DNA from: CAVSQX01 sp963730225
Lineage (GTDB): Bacteria > Planctomycetota > Phycisphaerae > Tepidisphaerales > Tepidisphaeraceae
Direction of reading: 5' to 3'
Assembly: GCA_963730225.1 (NCBI GenBank)
Contig: CAVSQX010000001.1
Span: 1,601,483 to 1,665,482, forward strand
Length of the DNA: 64,000 nt
The notes beneath the pieces were generated by a model. It was not told the DNA's origin, searched no databases, and worked only from the letters and a program-made list of their open reading frames with translations. The position numbers and the translations under genes are program-made. Below are positions 49,796-60,000 of the stretch, one piece after another. How positions within the stretch are numbered: position 1 is the first letter of the stretch; every line of letters starts with the position of its first letter.

Positions 49796-51749
49796 CGTGC
49801 CATCTCCCAAGTTCCCGGGCCACCCGGTTGATCGTCTCATTCCATTGACCGTACGATTTCTGCCGAAACAGCCGGACAGTGGGATACCACGGACTGTCCT
49901 CCCGCTCCAGCAGCCAGCGCCAATCCGGGGCAAACGGCAGCAAAACCCAAACCGGCTTGCCCAGCGCGGTCGCCAGATGAACCGGAGCCGTGTCCACGGA
50001 GACGATCAAATCCAACTGCGACATCAGGGCGGCGGTGTCGGCGAAATCGGTCAGCTCCTGGCTGAAATCGATCAGATTCATTCCCTGCGGAGGGTTCGCC
50101 GCCTGCGCCGCGCCCGCCCCTTTCTGCAAGCTGTAAAATCGAATTCCTTTCACCTGAGCCAGCGGCGCCAGTTGGGCCAGGCGAATCGAGCGGTTGTGGT
50201 CGTTCTTGTGTTTGGGCTGACCCGCCCACACCACGCCGACGCGCAATCCGTCCCCGTCGAAGCGGCCGGCCCATTTCTGCACATCGGAATCGATCGCTTT
50301 CAAATAAATCCGCTCAACCGGAATATTTTGCAGATTCGTCCCGAAGGCCAGCGGCAAACTCAGCAAAGGGCAATGCCAATCAAATTCCGGCAACTCATCC
50401 CCCGCGCTCACCATCCGATCGACGCCCGGAAAACCTTCGAGCAACCTTCGCAATTCGGTCTGACATTCCAGAATCACTCTCCCGCCGCGAGCGGCGACCA
50501 TCGGCGCGTAACGGACAAAATGAATCGTGTCTCCCAGCCCCTGCTCGGCGTGGAGGAGAATCGTCTTCCCCTGCAAGTCTCTCCCGTCCCACTGCGGCTG
50601 CGAAAAATTTCGCGAGGCGACGGTTTTGAACTTCCACCGCCATTCGTATTCCTTCCAGCCGATCTCAAATTCACCGCGGCTCAAATGCACCAGCGAAAGA
50701 TTTCCATGAGCTTCAGCGTAATCCGCCTTCAGCGCGATCGCCTGTTTGCAGGCCGCGATCGCCTCGTCCAACGAACCCTTTTCCCGCAGCGCATTGCCGA
50801 GATTGCTGAAGGCATCGGCATAATTCGGCCGCAGCCTCACCGCCTTGCGGTATTCGTCGATCGCTTCATCCAGCCGGTTGAGCAGGGTCAGTGCGTTGGC
50901 CCGATTGTTGTGCGCTTCGGGATAATCGGGTTTGATCGCCAGCGCTCGATCGCATTCGGTCAGCGATTCGGCAAACTGTCCCTTTTCCCGCAGCGCGTTG
51001 CCCAGACTGCTGTGCGGCTCGGCGTTATTCGGCGACAGCGCGATCGAGCGCCTCAACTCCGAAATTCCCGCATCGAATTGCCCCTGATCGCAGAGAATGC
51101 TGCCCAGGTTTCCGCGCGCGGCGGCGTCGTTTGGATTGATCGCCAGCGCGTCCTTCAAGCTCGCCAACGCCGCGTCGGGCTGGCCCAGAAGACTCAGCGT
51201 CACGGCCATATTCCCGTACGCTTCGGCGTTTTGCGGACGCAGGGCGATCGCCCTGCGGTAGGCGGCCAGCGCCTCGTCAAATTGCTTTTGATCGCTCAGG
51301 GCATTGCCCAGATTGTTGTACGCATCAACGAAATCCGGATCGATCTCCAACGCCTTCCTGCACGCGGCGACGGCTTCGTCGAGCCTTCCCAAATCGCGCA
51401 GCACGATTCCCATGTTGCTGTAGGCCGGCGTGAACTTCGGATCGAGCGCCACCGCTCGCCGATACGACTCCAGGGCCGGCTCAAATTTTCTTGCGCGCCG
51501 CTGGGCTTCCCCCAGATTGCCGTGGAAGACCGCGACGTTGGGATTGACGGCGATCGCCCGCTGCATCAACTGAACCGCCAGATCGAAGCGCCCCGCCTCC
51601 AGCGCCACCGCACCCAGCAGATGCATGGCATCGGCATTGTTCGGCTGAGCGGCCAGAATCTGGCGATAGATCCGCTCCGCGTCGCCGAAGCGGCGGGCCT
51701 GATGATGTTGAAGCGCGATGTCGATCGCTTGCTTAATGGATACCGGCAT
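49773..51749 (-). CDS. TPR-repeat glycosyltransferase-like protein
   Basis: A 658-residue protein. About eleven TPR repeats of 34 residues run from ~5 to ~385, with repeated consensus words such as AYNNLGNALSDQKQFDEAL and LRPNYADAFSNLGNALREKG. The C-terminal ~270 residues form a GT-B-like domain of the TPR-glycosyltransferase family (ILLHAEQGLGDTIHFVRYAP; SVDTAPVHLATALGKPVWVL). This architecture is common in planctomycetes and resembles O-GlcNAc-transferase-like or GT9-like enzymes; the acceptor is unknown. Its 3' end overlaps the S1 gene start by 23 nt. It is divergent from the M32 gene with 61 nt between starts. Confidence 0.82.
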   Translation of the reverse strand: MPVSIKQAIDIALQHHQARRFGDAERIYRQILAAQPNNADAMHLLGAVALEAGRFDLAVQLMQRAIAVNPNVAVFHGNLGEAQRRARKFEPALESYRRAVALDPKFTPAYSNMGIVLRDLGRLDEAVAACRKALEIDPDFVDAYNNLGNALSDQKQFDEALAAYRRAIALRPQNAEAYGNMAVTLSLLGQPDAALASLKDALAINPNDAAARGNLGSILCDQGQFDAGISELRRSIALSPNNAEPHSSLGNALREKGQFAESLTECDRALAIKPDYPEAHNNRANALTLLNRLDEAIDEYRKAVRLRPNYADAFSNLGNALREKGSLDEAIAACKQAIALKADYAEAHGNLSLVHLSRGEFEIGWKEYEWRWKFKTVASRNFSQPQWDGRDLQGKTILLHAEQGLGDTIHFVRYAPMVAARGGRVILECQTELRRLLEGFPGVDRMVSAGDELPEFDWHCPLLSLPLAFGTNLQNIPVERIYLKAIDSDVQKWAGRFDGDGLRVGVVWAGQPKHKNDHNRSIRLAQLAPLAQVKGIRFYSLQKGAGAAQAANPPQGMNLIDFSQELTDFADTAALMSQLDLIVSVDTAPVHLATALGKPVWVLLPFAPDWRWLLEREDSPWYPTVRLFRQKSYGQWNETINRVARELGRWHDGEKIVR

Positions 51750-51810
51750 CGCAATACCCTACGTCGCGCCGATTCTGGACGAAATGCAGGAATGCGGGTT
51801 CAATCGGGCC

Positions 51811-53349
51811 ATGGATTCACCTGACCGCCAGTATAACGCATTGCTCGTCCGCCTTCGCGAGATCGGTTTGCTTTCCTCCGTCGCGTCGCTGCTGAATTGG
51901 GACGAGCGGACTCAGCTCCCTGCAAAAGGGACCGAGCATCGGGCCAATCAATCGTCGCTGCTGGCCCGGATGGTGCACCAGCAATTTACCTCCGCTCAAG
52001 TCGGCCAGTTGCTGGCCGAGCTGGAGCAATCCGATCTGGTTCGCGACGCCGACAGCGACGCCGCCGTGAATCTGCGCGAAACTCGCCGAGCCTACGATCG
52101 GGCCCGTAAGTTGCCCGATTCGCTGGTCGAGGAGATGGCTCATCTGGCCGTGCTGGCCCAGCAGGCGTGGGTCGAAGCTCGGCAAAAATCCGATTTCACC
52201 ATCTTCGCCCCTTGGCTGGAAAAGACGCTTTCGCTCAAACGCCAGCAGGCCCAGTGCATCGGGTATTCCGGACATCCGTACGATGCCCTGCTAGACGAGT
52301 TCGAGCCCGGCGACACTACGGAGGATTTGCGAAAAGTGTTCGAGTCTCTGCGCGATCCGTTGGTGGACTTGATTCGCAAAGTAGGCGATTCACGGCGCAA
52401 ACCTCCGGTGGAGATTCTTCAGCGCCGTTTTCCCCGCGCCGCCCAGGAGAATCTTGCCCGCCAGGCCTCCACCGCCATCGGATTCGATTTTGCCGCCGGC
52501 CGGCTTGACGTCAGCGTTCATCCATTTTGCAGCGGCATGGGCCCGGGCGACGTGCGCCTGACCACGCGCTACGACGAGAATTATTTCGTCGACGCTTTCT
52601 TCGGCGTGCTTCATGAAACCGGGCACGGATTGTACGAGCAGGGTCTGCCCCCGGAGCATTTCGGAACGCCGCGAGGCGAATCCATTTCGCTGGGAATCCA
52701 CGAAAGCCAGTCACGCATGTGGGAAAACCTGGTCGGTCGAAGCCGGGCATTCTGGCAATTCTTTCTGCCCGCCGCTCGCACGCAATTCACCGAATCGCTG
52801 GCCGGTGTGACCGTGGACGATTGGTATGCCGCGATCAACGATGTTCAGCCCAGTTTCATTCGCACCGAATCCGATGAAGCGACGTACAACCTGCACATTC
52901 TGCTCCGATTCGAAATCGAGCAGGCGATGATCACCGGCGATCTTGCAGTCGCGGAAATTCCTTCGGTGTGGAACCAGAAAATGCGCCAGTATTTGGGCCT
53001 CACACCGCCCGACGCCGCGCAGGGCGTGCTTCAGGACATTCATTGGTCCGGCGGAGCGATCGGATATTTTCCCACCTACACGCTGGGGAATCTATACGCC
53101 GCCCAATTCTTCGAGGAAGCCCGGGCCGATCTGGGCGACCTGGATTCGCAATTCTCTCGCGGCCAGTTTCATCCGCTGCTCGATTGGCTGCGAAAGAATA
53201 TTCATCGCCACGGCAAGCGGTTTTCAGCCCGCCAGTTGGTGAAGAAAGTGACCGGGGCGGAATTATCAGCCGAGCCGCTGCTGCGACATCTGTACCGCAA
53301 GGCGGCCGATGTGTATGGGATTTCCGTCGGCGGTGCATTGCCAGGTTGA
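51811..53349 (+). CDS. M32 family metallocarboxypeptidase
   Basis: A 512-residue, mostly helical zinc (or cobalt) carboxypeptidase that removes C-terminal residues from peptides, probably in the cytoplasm. The metal site is HETGH at 268-272 (LHETGHGLYEQG) with the downstream Glu in GIHESQSRMWEN. Other family motifs are DVRLTTRYDE, SFIRTESDEATYNLHI and IHWSGGAIGYFPTYTLGN. All known catalytic residues appear intact. The start MDSPDRQYNALL at 51811 is chosen; in-frame ATGs at 51784 and 51718 would add residues that overlap the divergent TPR gene. No Shine-Dalgarno is obvious. Confidence 0.92.
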   Translation: MDSPDRQYNALLVRLREIGLLSSVASLLNWDERTQLPAKGTEHRANQSSLLARMVHQQFTSAQVGQLLAELEQSDLVRDADSDAAVNLRETRRAYDRARKLPDSLVEEMAHLAVLAQQAWVEARQKSDFTIFAPWLEKTLSLKRQQAQCIGYSGHPYDALLDEFEPGDTTEDLRKVFESLRDPLVDLIRKVGDSRRKPPVEILQRRFPRAAQENLARQASTAIGFDFAAGRLDVSVHPFCSGMGPGDVRLTTRYDENYFVDAFFGVLHETGHGLYEQGLPPEHFGTPRGESISLGIHESQSRMWENLVGRSRAFWQFFLPAARTQFTESLAGVTVDDWYAAINDVQPSFIRTESDEATYNLHILLRFEIEQAMITGDLAVAEIPSVWNQKMRQYLGLTPPDAAQGVLQDIHWSGGAIGYFPTYTLGNLYAAQFFEEARADLGDLDSQFSRGQFHPLLDWLRKNIHRHGKRFSARQLVKKVTGAELSAEPLLRHLYRKAADVYGISVGGALPG

Positions 53350-53382
53350 TTCTCCGCAAGGGAGATTTGCAGTTTCGAACCG

Positions 53383-53955
53383 TTATCGCTTCAAAGCGAT
53401 CGCCCCATCACTCAGCAAATCCAGCCGCCCCGTCTCCGGCGACATGATGAGCCCATGCACCGGCACATCTTTCGGCAGCAGAGGATGTTGCCGAATGATG
53501 GCCACGCTCTGCCGAACGCCGTCTTCGGGAGAATCGAACCCCGTCAGCCATTTCTGCAAATCGATTCCCGCATCGGCCAGCGTTTGCAGCGTTTGCTGAG
53601 AAACACCACGGGCCCGCGCTTTCTCCAGTAAATGAGAGCAGCTCAGCCCCGTCATTCCGCAACCGTAGTGCCCCACCACGGCCACCTCGGCGGCCATCAG
53701 ATCGTAAATGGCAACCAGAATGCTGCGCATCACGCTGCCGAACGGATGCGAAACGATCGCTCCGGCGTTCTTGATCACCTTCGCATCGCCATTGCGCAGA
53801 TTCATCGCGCGCGGCAGCAGCTCGATGAGCCGGGTATCCATGCAGGTCAGCACCACCAGCTTCTTGTCCGGAAAAGCATCCGTGCGGAACGGCTCATATT
53901 CGCGCCGCTCCACGAAACGGGAGTTGTGATCCAGAATATCCGACAGAATCGACAT
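53383..53955 (-). CDS. Beta-carbonic anhydrase
   Basis: A 190-residue zinc enzyme interconverting CO2 and bicarbonate. The ligands are Cys38 and His96-x2-Cys99 (TCMDTRL and VGHYGCGM), with the catalytic dyad Asp40-Arg42. The segment KVIKNAGAIVSHPFGSVMRS follows as in plant-type or type-II beta enzymes. The start at 53955 (MSILSDILDHNSRF) is preferred over the in-frame ATG at 54030, which would give a non-conserved N-terminus. TATGAT lies 12 nt upstream of the ATG, but a good -35 is not at standard spacing. Convergent with the M32 gene. It complements the diverged carbonic-anhydrase-like protein at 10447. Confidence 0.9.
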   Translation of the reverse strand: MSILSDILDHNSRFVERREYEPFRTDAFPDKKLVVLTCMDTRLIELLPRAMNLRNGDAKVIKNAGAIVSHPFGSVMRSILVAIYDLMAAEVAVVGHYGCGMTGLSCSHLLEKARARGVSQQTLQTLADAGIDLQKWLTGFDSPEDGVRQSVAIIRQHPLLPKDVPVHGLIMSPETGRLDLLSDGAIALKR

Positions 53956-54059
53956 GGCCGTTCTGCTATCATACCGCTGTCGAGGGGTCAATGTTGCGCC
54001 GCCGGCGATTGAGGCCAGAAACGCTCGCATTGGGCGTGGGCTCTGTCACTCATACATTA

Positions 54060-57000
54060 TCACCGCACCGATTCGCCGCCGCCCGCCAGGCTCAGCGTCA
54101 GAAGTTGGTCGGCTAGTAAGTTCGTGTCATCGATGGGAGTCGACGAGAACAGCGACGGCGCCGACACATTTGCCGCGGCGGACTGGGCGGGTGCCGATAG
54201 ACGCTTGGCGGCTGATGCGGCAATCGTGGGCAGGGCGCGACTGATTTGCTCGGCGGCCAAGGCCAGCGGGCCCAGATTTTGCGTGTTGAAAGCGTTGTCG
54301 ATCAGCGTGTAATCATCGCCGTTGACGACGCCGTCGTAATTGAAATCGCCGTTGCGAACGCCGGTCAGATTGTTGTTGAAGCCGTTGTCGATCAGCGTGT
54401 AGTCGGAGCCGTTGACGACGCCGTCGAGATTGGCATCGCCGAAGTAGGTGAATTTCACCAAAACATCGGTGCTCAGGACGGATTGGTTGTCGAAGGAGGA
54501 CAACAGCGCGCCGCTGCCGTTGCTGTTGAGCTCCGCGGCCAGGGCCAGATTCGACGCGGCGGCGGCGGCGGAAGAGGTGATGCCGAGGCCGTTCCAGTAG
54601 CCGTGATTGGCCGCGTTCAATCCCTGCTCGATCTGGTTGAGGATCGTGGCCAGATTGCCGTTGTGGATGACCAGATCGTTGCCGGCCAGATCGAGTTGGC
54701 TGGTCCAGGCATTTGCTACGCCGGCGATCTGGAGGGAATTGAGCGTCAGCACGGTGCGATCGGAATGGCTGGCCGGCGAGATCACCTGGAGCTTCGACCC
54801 CGAGGCGATGGAGAGAGTTCCCAGCACGAACGGCGTGAGGCCGCTGCCGGGCGCGTTGGCGGCGATGGTGAAAGTTCCGGCGTTGATGTTGAGCGTGTCC
54901 AGCGCGGTGGAGCGCGAGAAGACCAGATTCGCGCCGCCGCCGGGCTGAGCGGTTTGGGTGAGAACATCGGAGCCGGCGGCGTCGCCGTCGATGATGATCG
55001 TGCCGACGGCGGCATAGGTGATGGGCACGCCGTTGACGGTGACGGTTGAAGCGTTGACCGAAACCGTGTCGCTGCCGGTTGTGCCGATGATCTTCAAGAT
55101 GTTCTGACCGGAGCCGCCGGTGAATGCGAGGCCGCTGGCCGGCAACGGATCGCCGGCGGAGAAATCGAGGACGAAATCATCGTTGCCAGCGGGGCCGGAG
55201 TAGGTGATCGAGGAGACACCGGAGAGCAGATACTGCGTCGGCGAGCCGGTGGCGGTGGCGTTGTTCCACACATCGATGTGCTGGCCGTCGGCGTCGAGCT
55301 TGAGGTAGACGTTGTTGGTGTTCAGATTCAAAGACGAGGCGACGACGGTGAAGGTGCGGACATAATTTCCGCCGGGCGTGCCGTTGTTGTCGCCGTCGAG
55401 AAGCAGGCCGTTGACATCGTGCACGCCGCCGGTCGCGCCGGCGATAACGGTCAGGCGATACGAGCCAACCGGCAGCGATCCGCCGGCGATTTGCAGCGTC
55501 ACCAGCGTCGAGCCGGCCGTGTACTGGGGCGTCAGCGTGTAGGTGATGTCGTCGCCGGTTCCGAAAATACCGTCGGGACCGGCGCCCAGGAGTTGATAAT
55601 CCGTAGCCGCCGCCGCGTCGATCGAATTCAGCGCAGGCGCTGAAGGTCAGGCCAATCTGCGCGACCGGCGCGATCGATCCGCCCGCCACTCCGCTGGGCG
55701 TGGTGGCGATGAGCGTGGGCGGCGTCGTCACCAGACTGGAGCCGTGGAATTCGTACGCGCCGATATCCACGAACCCAGCCGCCTGCGTGAACAGAATCGA
55801 GTTGAGATTCGTCAGCGTGGAAAGGCCGTCGTAGCTAGCCAGCGCATAATGCTGACCATCGCCTGCGGAGATGCCGACCGTCGCCGTCACGCCGGTATTG
55901 CCGCTGCCGTAGTCAAAGCGGATTTGGCCGTTCGAGAAAAGCGTGACCGAGAAATTCATCGCGCCGCTGTTGACGTTGTTGGTGGCCGCCCAGCGGATGG
56001 TCACCTGGTTGTTCACAGAAGTGTCGATGAAGATGTCGTTGCCGGTCTGCCCGGTCTGAATATTTCCCCACAGCGGAGCGATGAGCGTCGCGGCGGCCAG
56101 GGCGGCGTCGGAATTGTTCACCATGTCGGCCGGGTCGTTGCTCATGAACGCACCCAGACGCAGCACGCCGGTGGTGCTGATCCAAGCCGTCGTGTAACTC
56201 GTTCCGTAGAAGGAGAACGTGAACGGCAGCGTGAAGCTGAAGACCGCGGGAGATGTGCTGCGCCAACTCTTGGCGGTTCCGCCGGCGGCAAAGGAACTGG
56301 ACGATTGCACGGCGGCGAAATAATCCAGTGAGCCGGCGTTGGCCGTGCCGGGATCATCGCTGCGCGAGAAGCCTTCAATGTCGGTGGAATATCCGCTCCA
56401 ACTGTAGCCGTGATCGATCGCCGGTGAACCTTCGGATAGATAGAAATTGTCGTCGGCCCCGCCGTTGTATCCCTGGTTGTTGTTCGCCGTTGGGTTGTAG
56501 CCGAGTACGTTGTCCGCGCCGTCGATGTCGACGAAATTCGGATTTGCCGAAATCGAATGCGAATCCTGCGACGACGCCGCTTGCCAATTCCCCAGCGTCG
56601 ATTCCGAAGCGCCTGCCCACGATCCGACCTTGCCCGAGCCCGAAGCAAACAGGTCGTTGTAATCCGATATCAGGCCGGTTTCGCTGGCGGTGTCGACGTT
56701 CAGATCGAAACCAGCTTGCGTCCAGAGAATGTTGTTGCGCGCGGTAACGGTTGCCGACGACGTGAGCTTCAATGCATCAGCTACCAACTGGTAAACCGTG
56801 TTGTTGGAAACGATGGAACTGGCCGCGCTGTTTAGCAGAATTCCGACCCCGGCGTTGCTGTAGACGAGATTCTCAACAATCGAAACCGCCCCGCTTCCGT
56901 TGGCGTAAATTCCGCTGCTGGTATTGGAGTAGATTTTGTTTCGATCGATCGTGCCGCCGTTGGTGTCGGCGTAGATGCCGTAGTAATTGTCGTAGACGAT

Positions 57001-60000
57001 ATTGCCCCGGGCTTCAGCGCTGGATCGCAGATAGATTCCCGCCGATCCGGTAAGCGTCTGTTTGTAGACCGTGTTGGCGGAGGCGAGCGAGCTGTTGTCG
57101 GCTTCGATGCCCCAGGTCTTGTTGCTGAAAACGTTGTTGCCGGTGATTTGTGCGAAGCCGCCGTAGATTCCAATTCCGTCGGAGTCGACGGTGTTGCCGC
57201 TGATCGCAACCTCCATTGAACTGGAACTGCCTTGGGAATAGACGCCGTATCCACCGTCGTTGAAGATCGTATTGTTCGTCAGGGTGTCGCCGACCCCGCC
57301 GTTGATGAACACGCCGTAACCGCCGCTGCTGACGATGTCGTGGATGGAGTCGCCGGTGATTAGCCAGTTGGAATTGCCGCCGGCGATTTCGATGCCGTAA
57401 TCATCGGCCGCATAAATATTGTCGTTGGAAACCGTCACCGGCGAACTGCCGGCCGCGGCGCTGGCATTGATGCCGATGTATCCGCTGGTGATCGACAGAT
57501 GATCCAGCGTCACATTGCTCGCGCCCTGCAAATCGAAGACGTAATCGTACTGATTCAGATTGTTTCGATTCAGGGTGGCCGTGCCGCTGCTGGGGCCTTG
57601 AATCGTCACGCCGGAATCGACAGCCGGCAGCAGCAGATTGGTGAAGAGCGTGTAAGTTCCGGTGTCGACGTAGATGATCTGCCCGGTTCCCGGATGATAC
57701 GTGTTGAGAATCGCCTGCACGCTGCTCATCGGAGTGGCCGGCGTTTTGCCGTCGTTCGCATCGCTGCCGCCCGCCGTGGTGAAAACACCGCCGGACGAAT
57801 TTGCGTTGACGTAAAACGCGTTCCCGGACGGAGCGATCAGGAACGGCTGCGATGAAACACCCGTGGTCGCCCCGGAATTGTTGGCCACCACCCGCACCAG
57901 CGCGGTGTATCCCGCCGTGGAAGCGCTTGGCGTCCACAGATAACTGCCGCGCCCCTCGGAATCGAAAGCCACATTCGTGGCGACGGTCGCCCACGTCGTG
58001 CCGTTGTCGGTGGAAACCTGCACGTTCGCCGTTGCGCTGGCCGCGCCGCCGGCGCTGGCTTGCATCAGTTCAAACCCGCTGAGGATCGCCGGGCTGGAAG
58101 TGTCGTTGACCAGTTGCAGCGAGATGCCGTTTCCACCGCTGGCGGTGACGGTGAACGTGAGCGATGTCGCCTTGTGATTTGCGTTTCCGGCGGCCGCGTA
58201 GATGTCGTAGCCGCTTTGCACGGTCTGCCCCTGAAGCAGAATGTCGAACTTCCGTTGTCCCGCGCCGGTCAGAAACGGCTCGGCAAAATCGAGGCGAAGT
58301 GTGTACGTGCCGTTGGCCGCGGGAATCAGATACGAAAGCGAATTGCCGATTCCGCTCGTGGCCTGGGCGTAATTCTGGTAGACGCTTTGCGGAGCGGGAT
58401 TCGTCACGCCGCTGGTGTCGACGGTGGATGCGAATGACGAAGTGCTCTGCGAGCCGACGTTGTATTCCGCCGCGTTCCACTCGCCCACCGCGGCGCCGCC
58501 GACGTGAACTTCGCTCAGCGTTTGCGTCGAGAGCAATCCGCTGGAGAGCCATTGAATCAGGTACGAAGTTCCCACCTGCGGGCGATCGAGGCTCACCGGC
58601 GAAATCACCGAGACGGTTTGTGTCGCGCTGGAATTGGCCGAAGCGGTGTCGCCGTCGTAGCCGATGTTGACCCGACCGCCGTCAGGCGCGACTTCGCCGA
58701 TGAACTCGCCGGTGGGGTTACCGGCGTCGATCGTGGGAGAAGTGGAAGCGACGTGCAGATTGTCATCGTCGCCGTGATCGACGCCGCCGACGTAACCGAG
58801 AATTCCGTCGGCTCCGGCCGGATTCACAAACTGCGGGTTGGCGAAAATGCTGTGCCGATCGCTGCCGGTTTCGTACGCCCAGTCGATTCGCCCGGCGAAG
58901 ACATGACCCGCCACCGAACCGATGCTGCCGGTGCCGGTGATGTATATGTCGTTGTAATCGGCCGTGAATCCCGGGAAACCCCAATCATCGATCGAGTAAA
59001 CCGCGCCGGCCGCGACGGCGAAAATGTTGTTCTGCACCGTGCACGGCGCACCGGGGTTGGGCGAATTGTACGTCGTCGTGATTTGCAGCGCGATTCCCGT
59101 CGGCTGATCGATCGTGTTGTTGCTGATCGTCACCAGCGGGCTGTTGATCAGATCGATTCCGCCGGAGGTGTTGGCGTAGATGAGATTGTTCTGGAGATAC
59201 GTGGCCGTGCTCGGATATCCACTGCCCATCAGGCCCCAGCCATTGGAATAGACATCGTTGCCGAGGATGAGTGAGCCGTAGGTGAATTCAATTCCCGCGG
59301 TGGTGTTGGCGTAGGCACGGTTGCCGTCGAATTTGGCAAAGCCTGTGTCGTTGAGTCCGACTGCGTTGGCATACGCCACGTTGCCGCGGAACTCGCCGAT
59401 CCCGCTGAAACCGTTGGTGTGATTGCCGTACGCGGTGTTGCCGACAACCAGCACCGTCGATCCATTGCTGTCGATCCCGTCGCCGTTGTTGTTGTGCACC
59501 GTGTTGCCTGAGACGGTGACCAATGAGTACGGCGTCGAGCCGGCGTTGGCAACCGTGATGGCAGCGTTGGAGAAGCTGGTTCCGTTGTAGACGTTGTTGC
59601 CGGTGACCGAAAATCCCGAGCCGGTGGCGGAGATCGCGCTGAAGCCGTTGGCGACGAACGTGTTTCCGGCGATCGAAATAAAATTCATCTGGCTGCCTTC
59701 AAAGCCGTAGCTGTTGCCAGTCACCAGGCTGTTGCTGAGCGTGAAATAGTCGGCGTAGCCGTTGGTGAAATCGATGCCGGGGCCGGTGTTGTTGAAAATA
59801 TCATCGTTGGTGAACGTGTCGTGACCGCTGAGCGTGCCGTTGGTGGAGACGACTCCGCTGACTCCGCCGGTGAGCGCGAGATATTCCAGCGTGGCGCTGG
59901 TCATGCCGTCGAGCACGAAATCATCGGACCCGCTGACGGTGCTGCCGCGGTTGAGAATCGCCTGGCCGTCGGCGCTGAAGTGGTTGGCGATCTGCTTGGC

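Noticed and set aside
49680..51824. 714-codon plus-strand open frame
   Set aside because: Antisense to the TPR-glycosyltransferase whose TPR repeats are unmistakable; the repeats explain the long open antisense frame.
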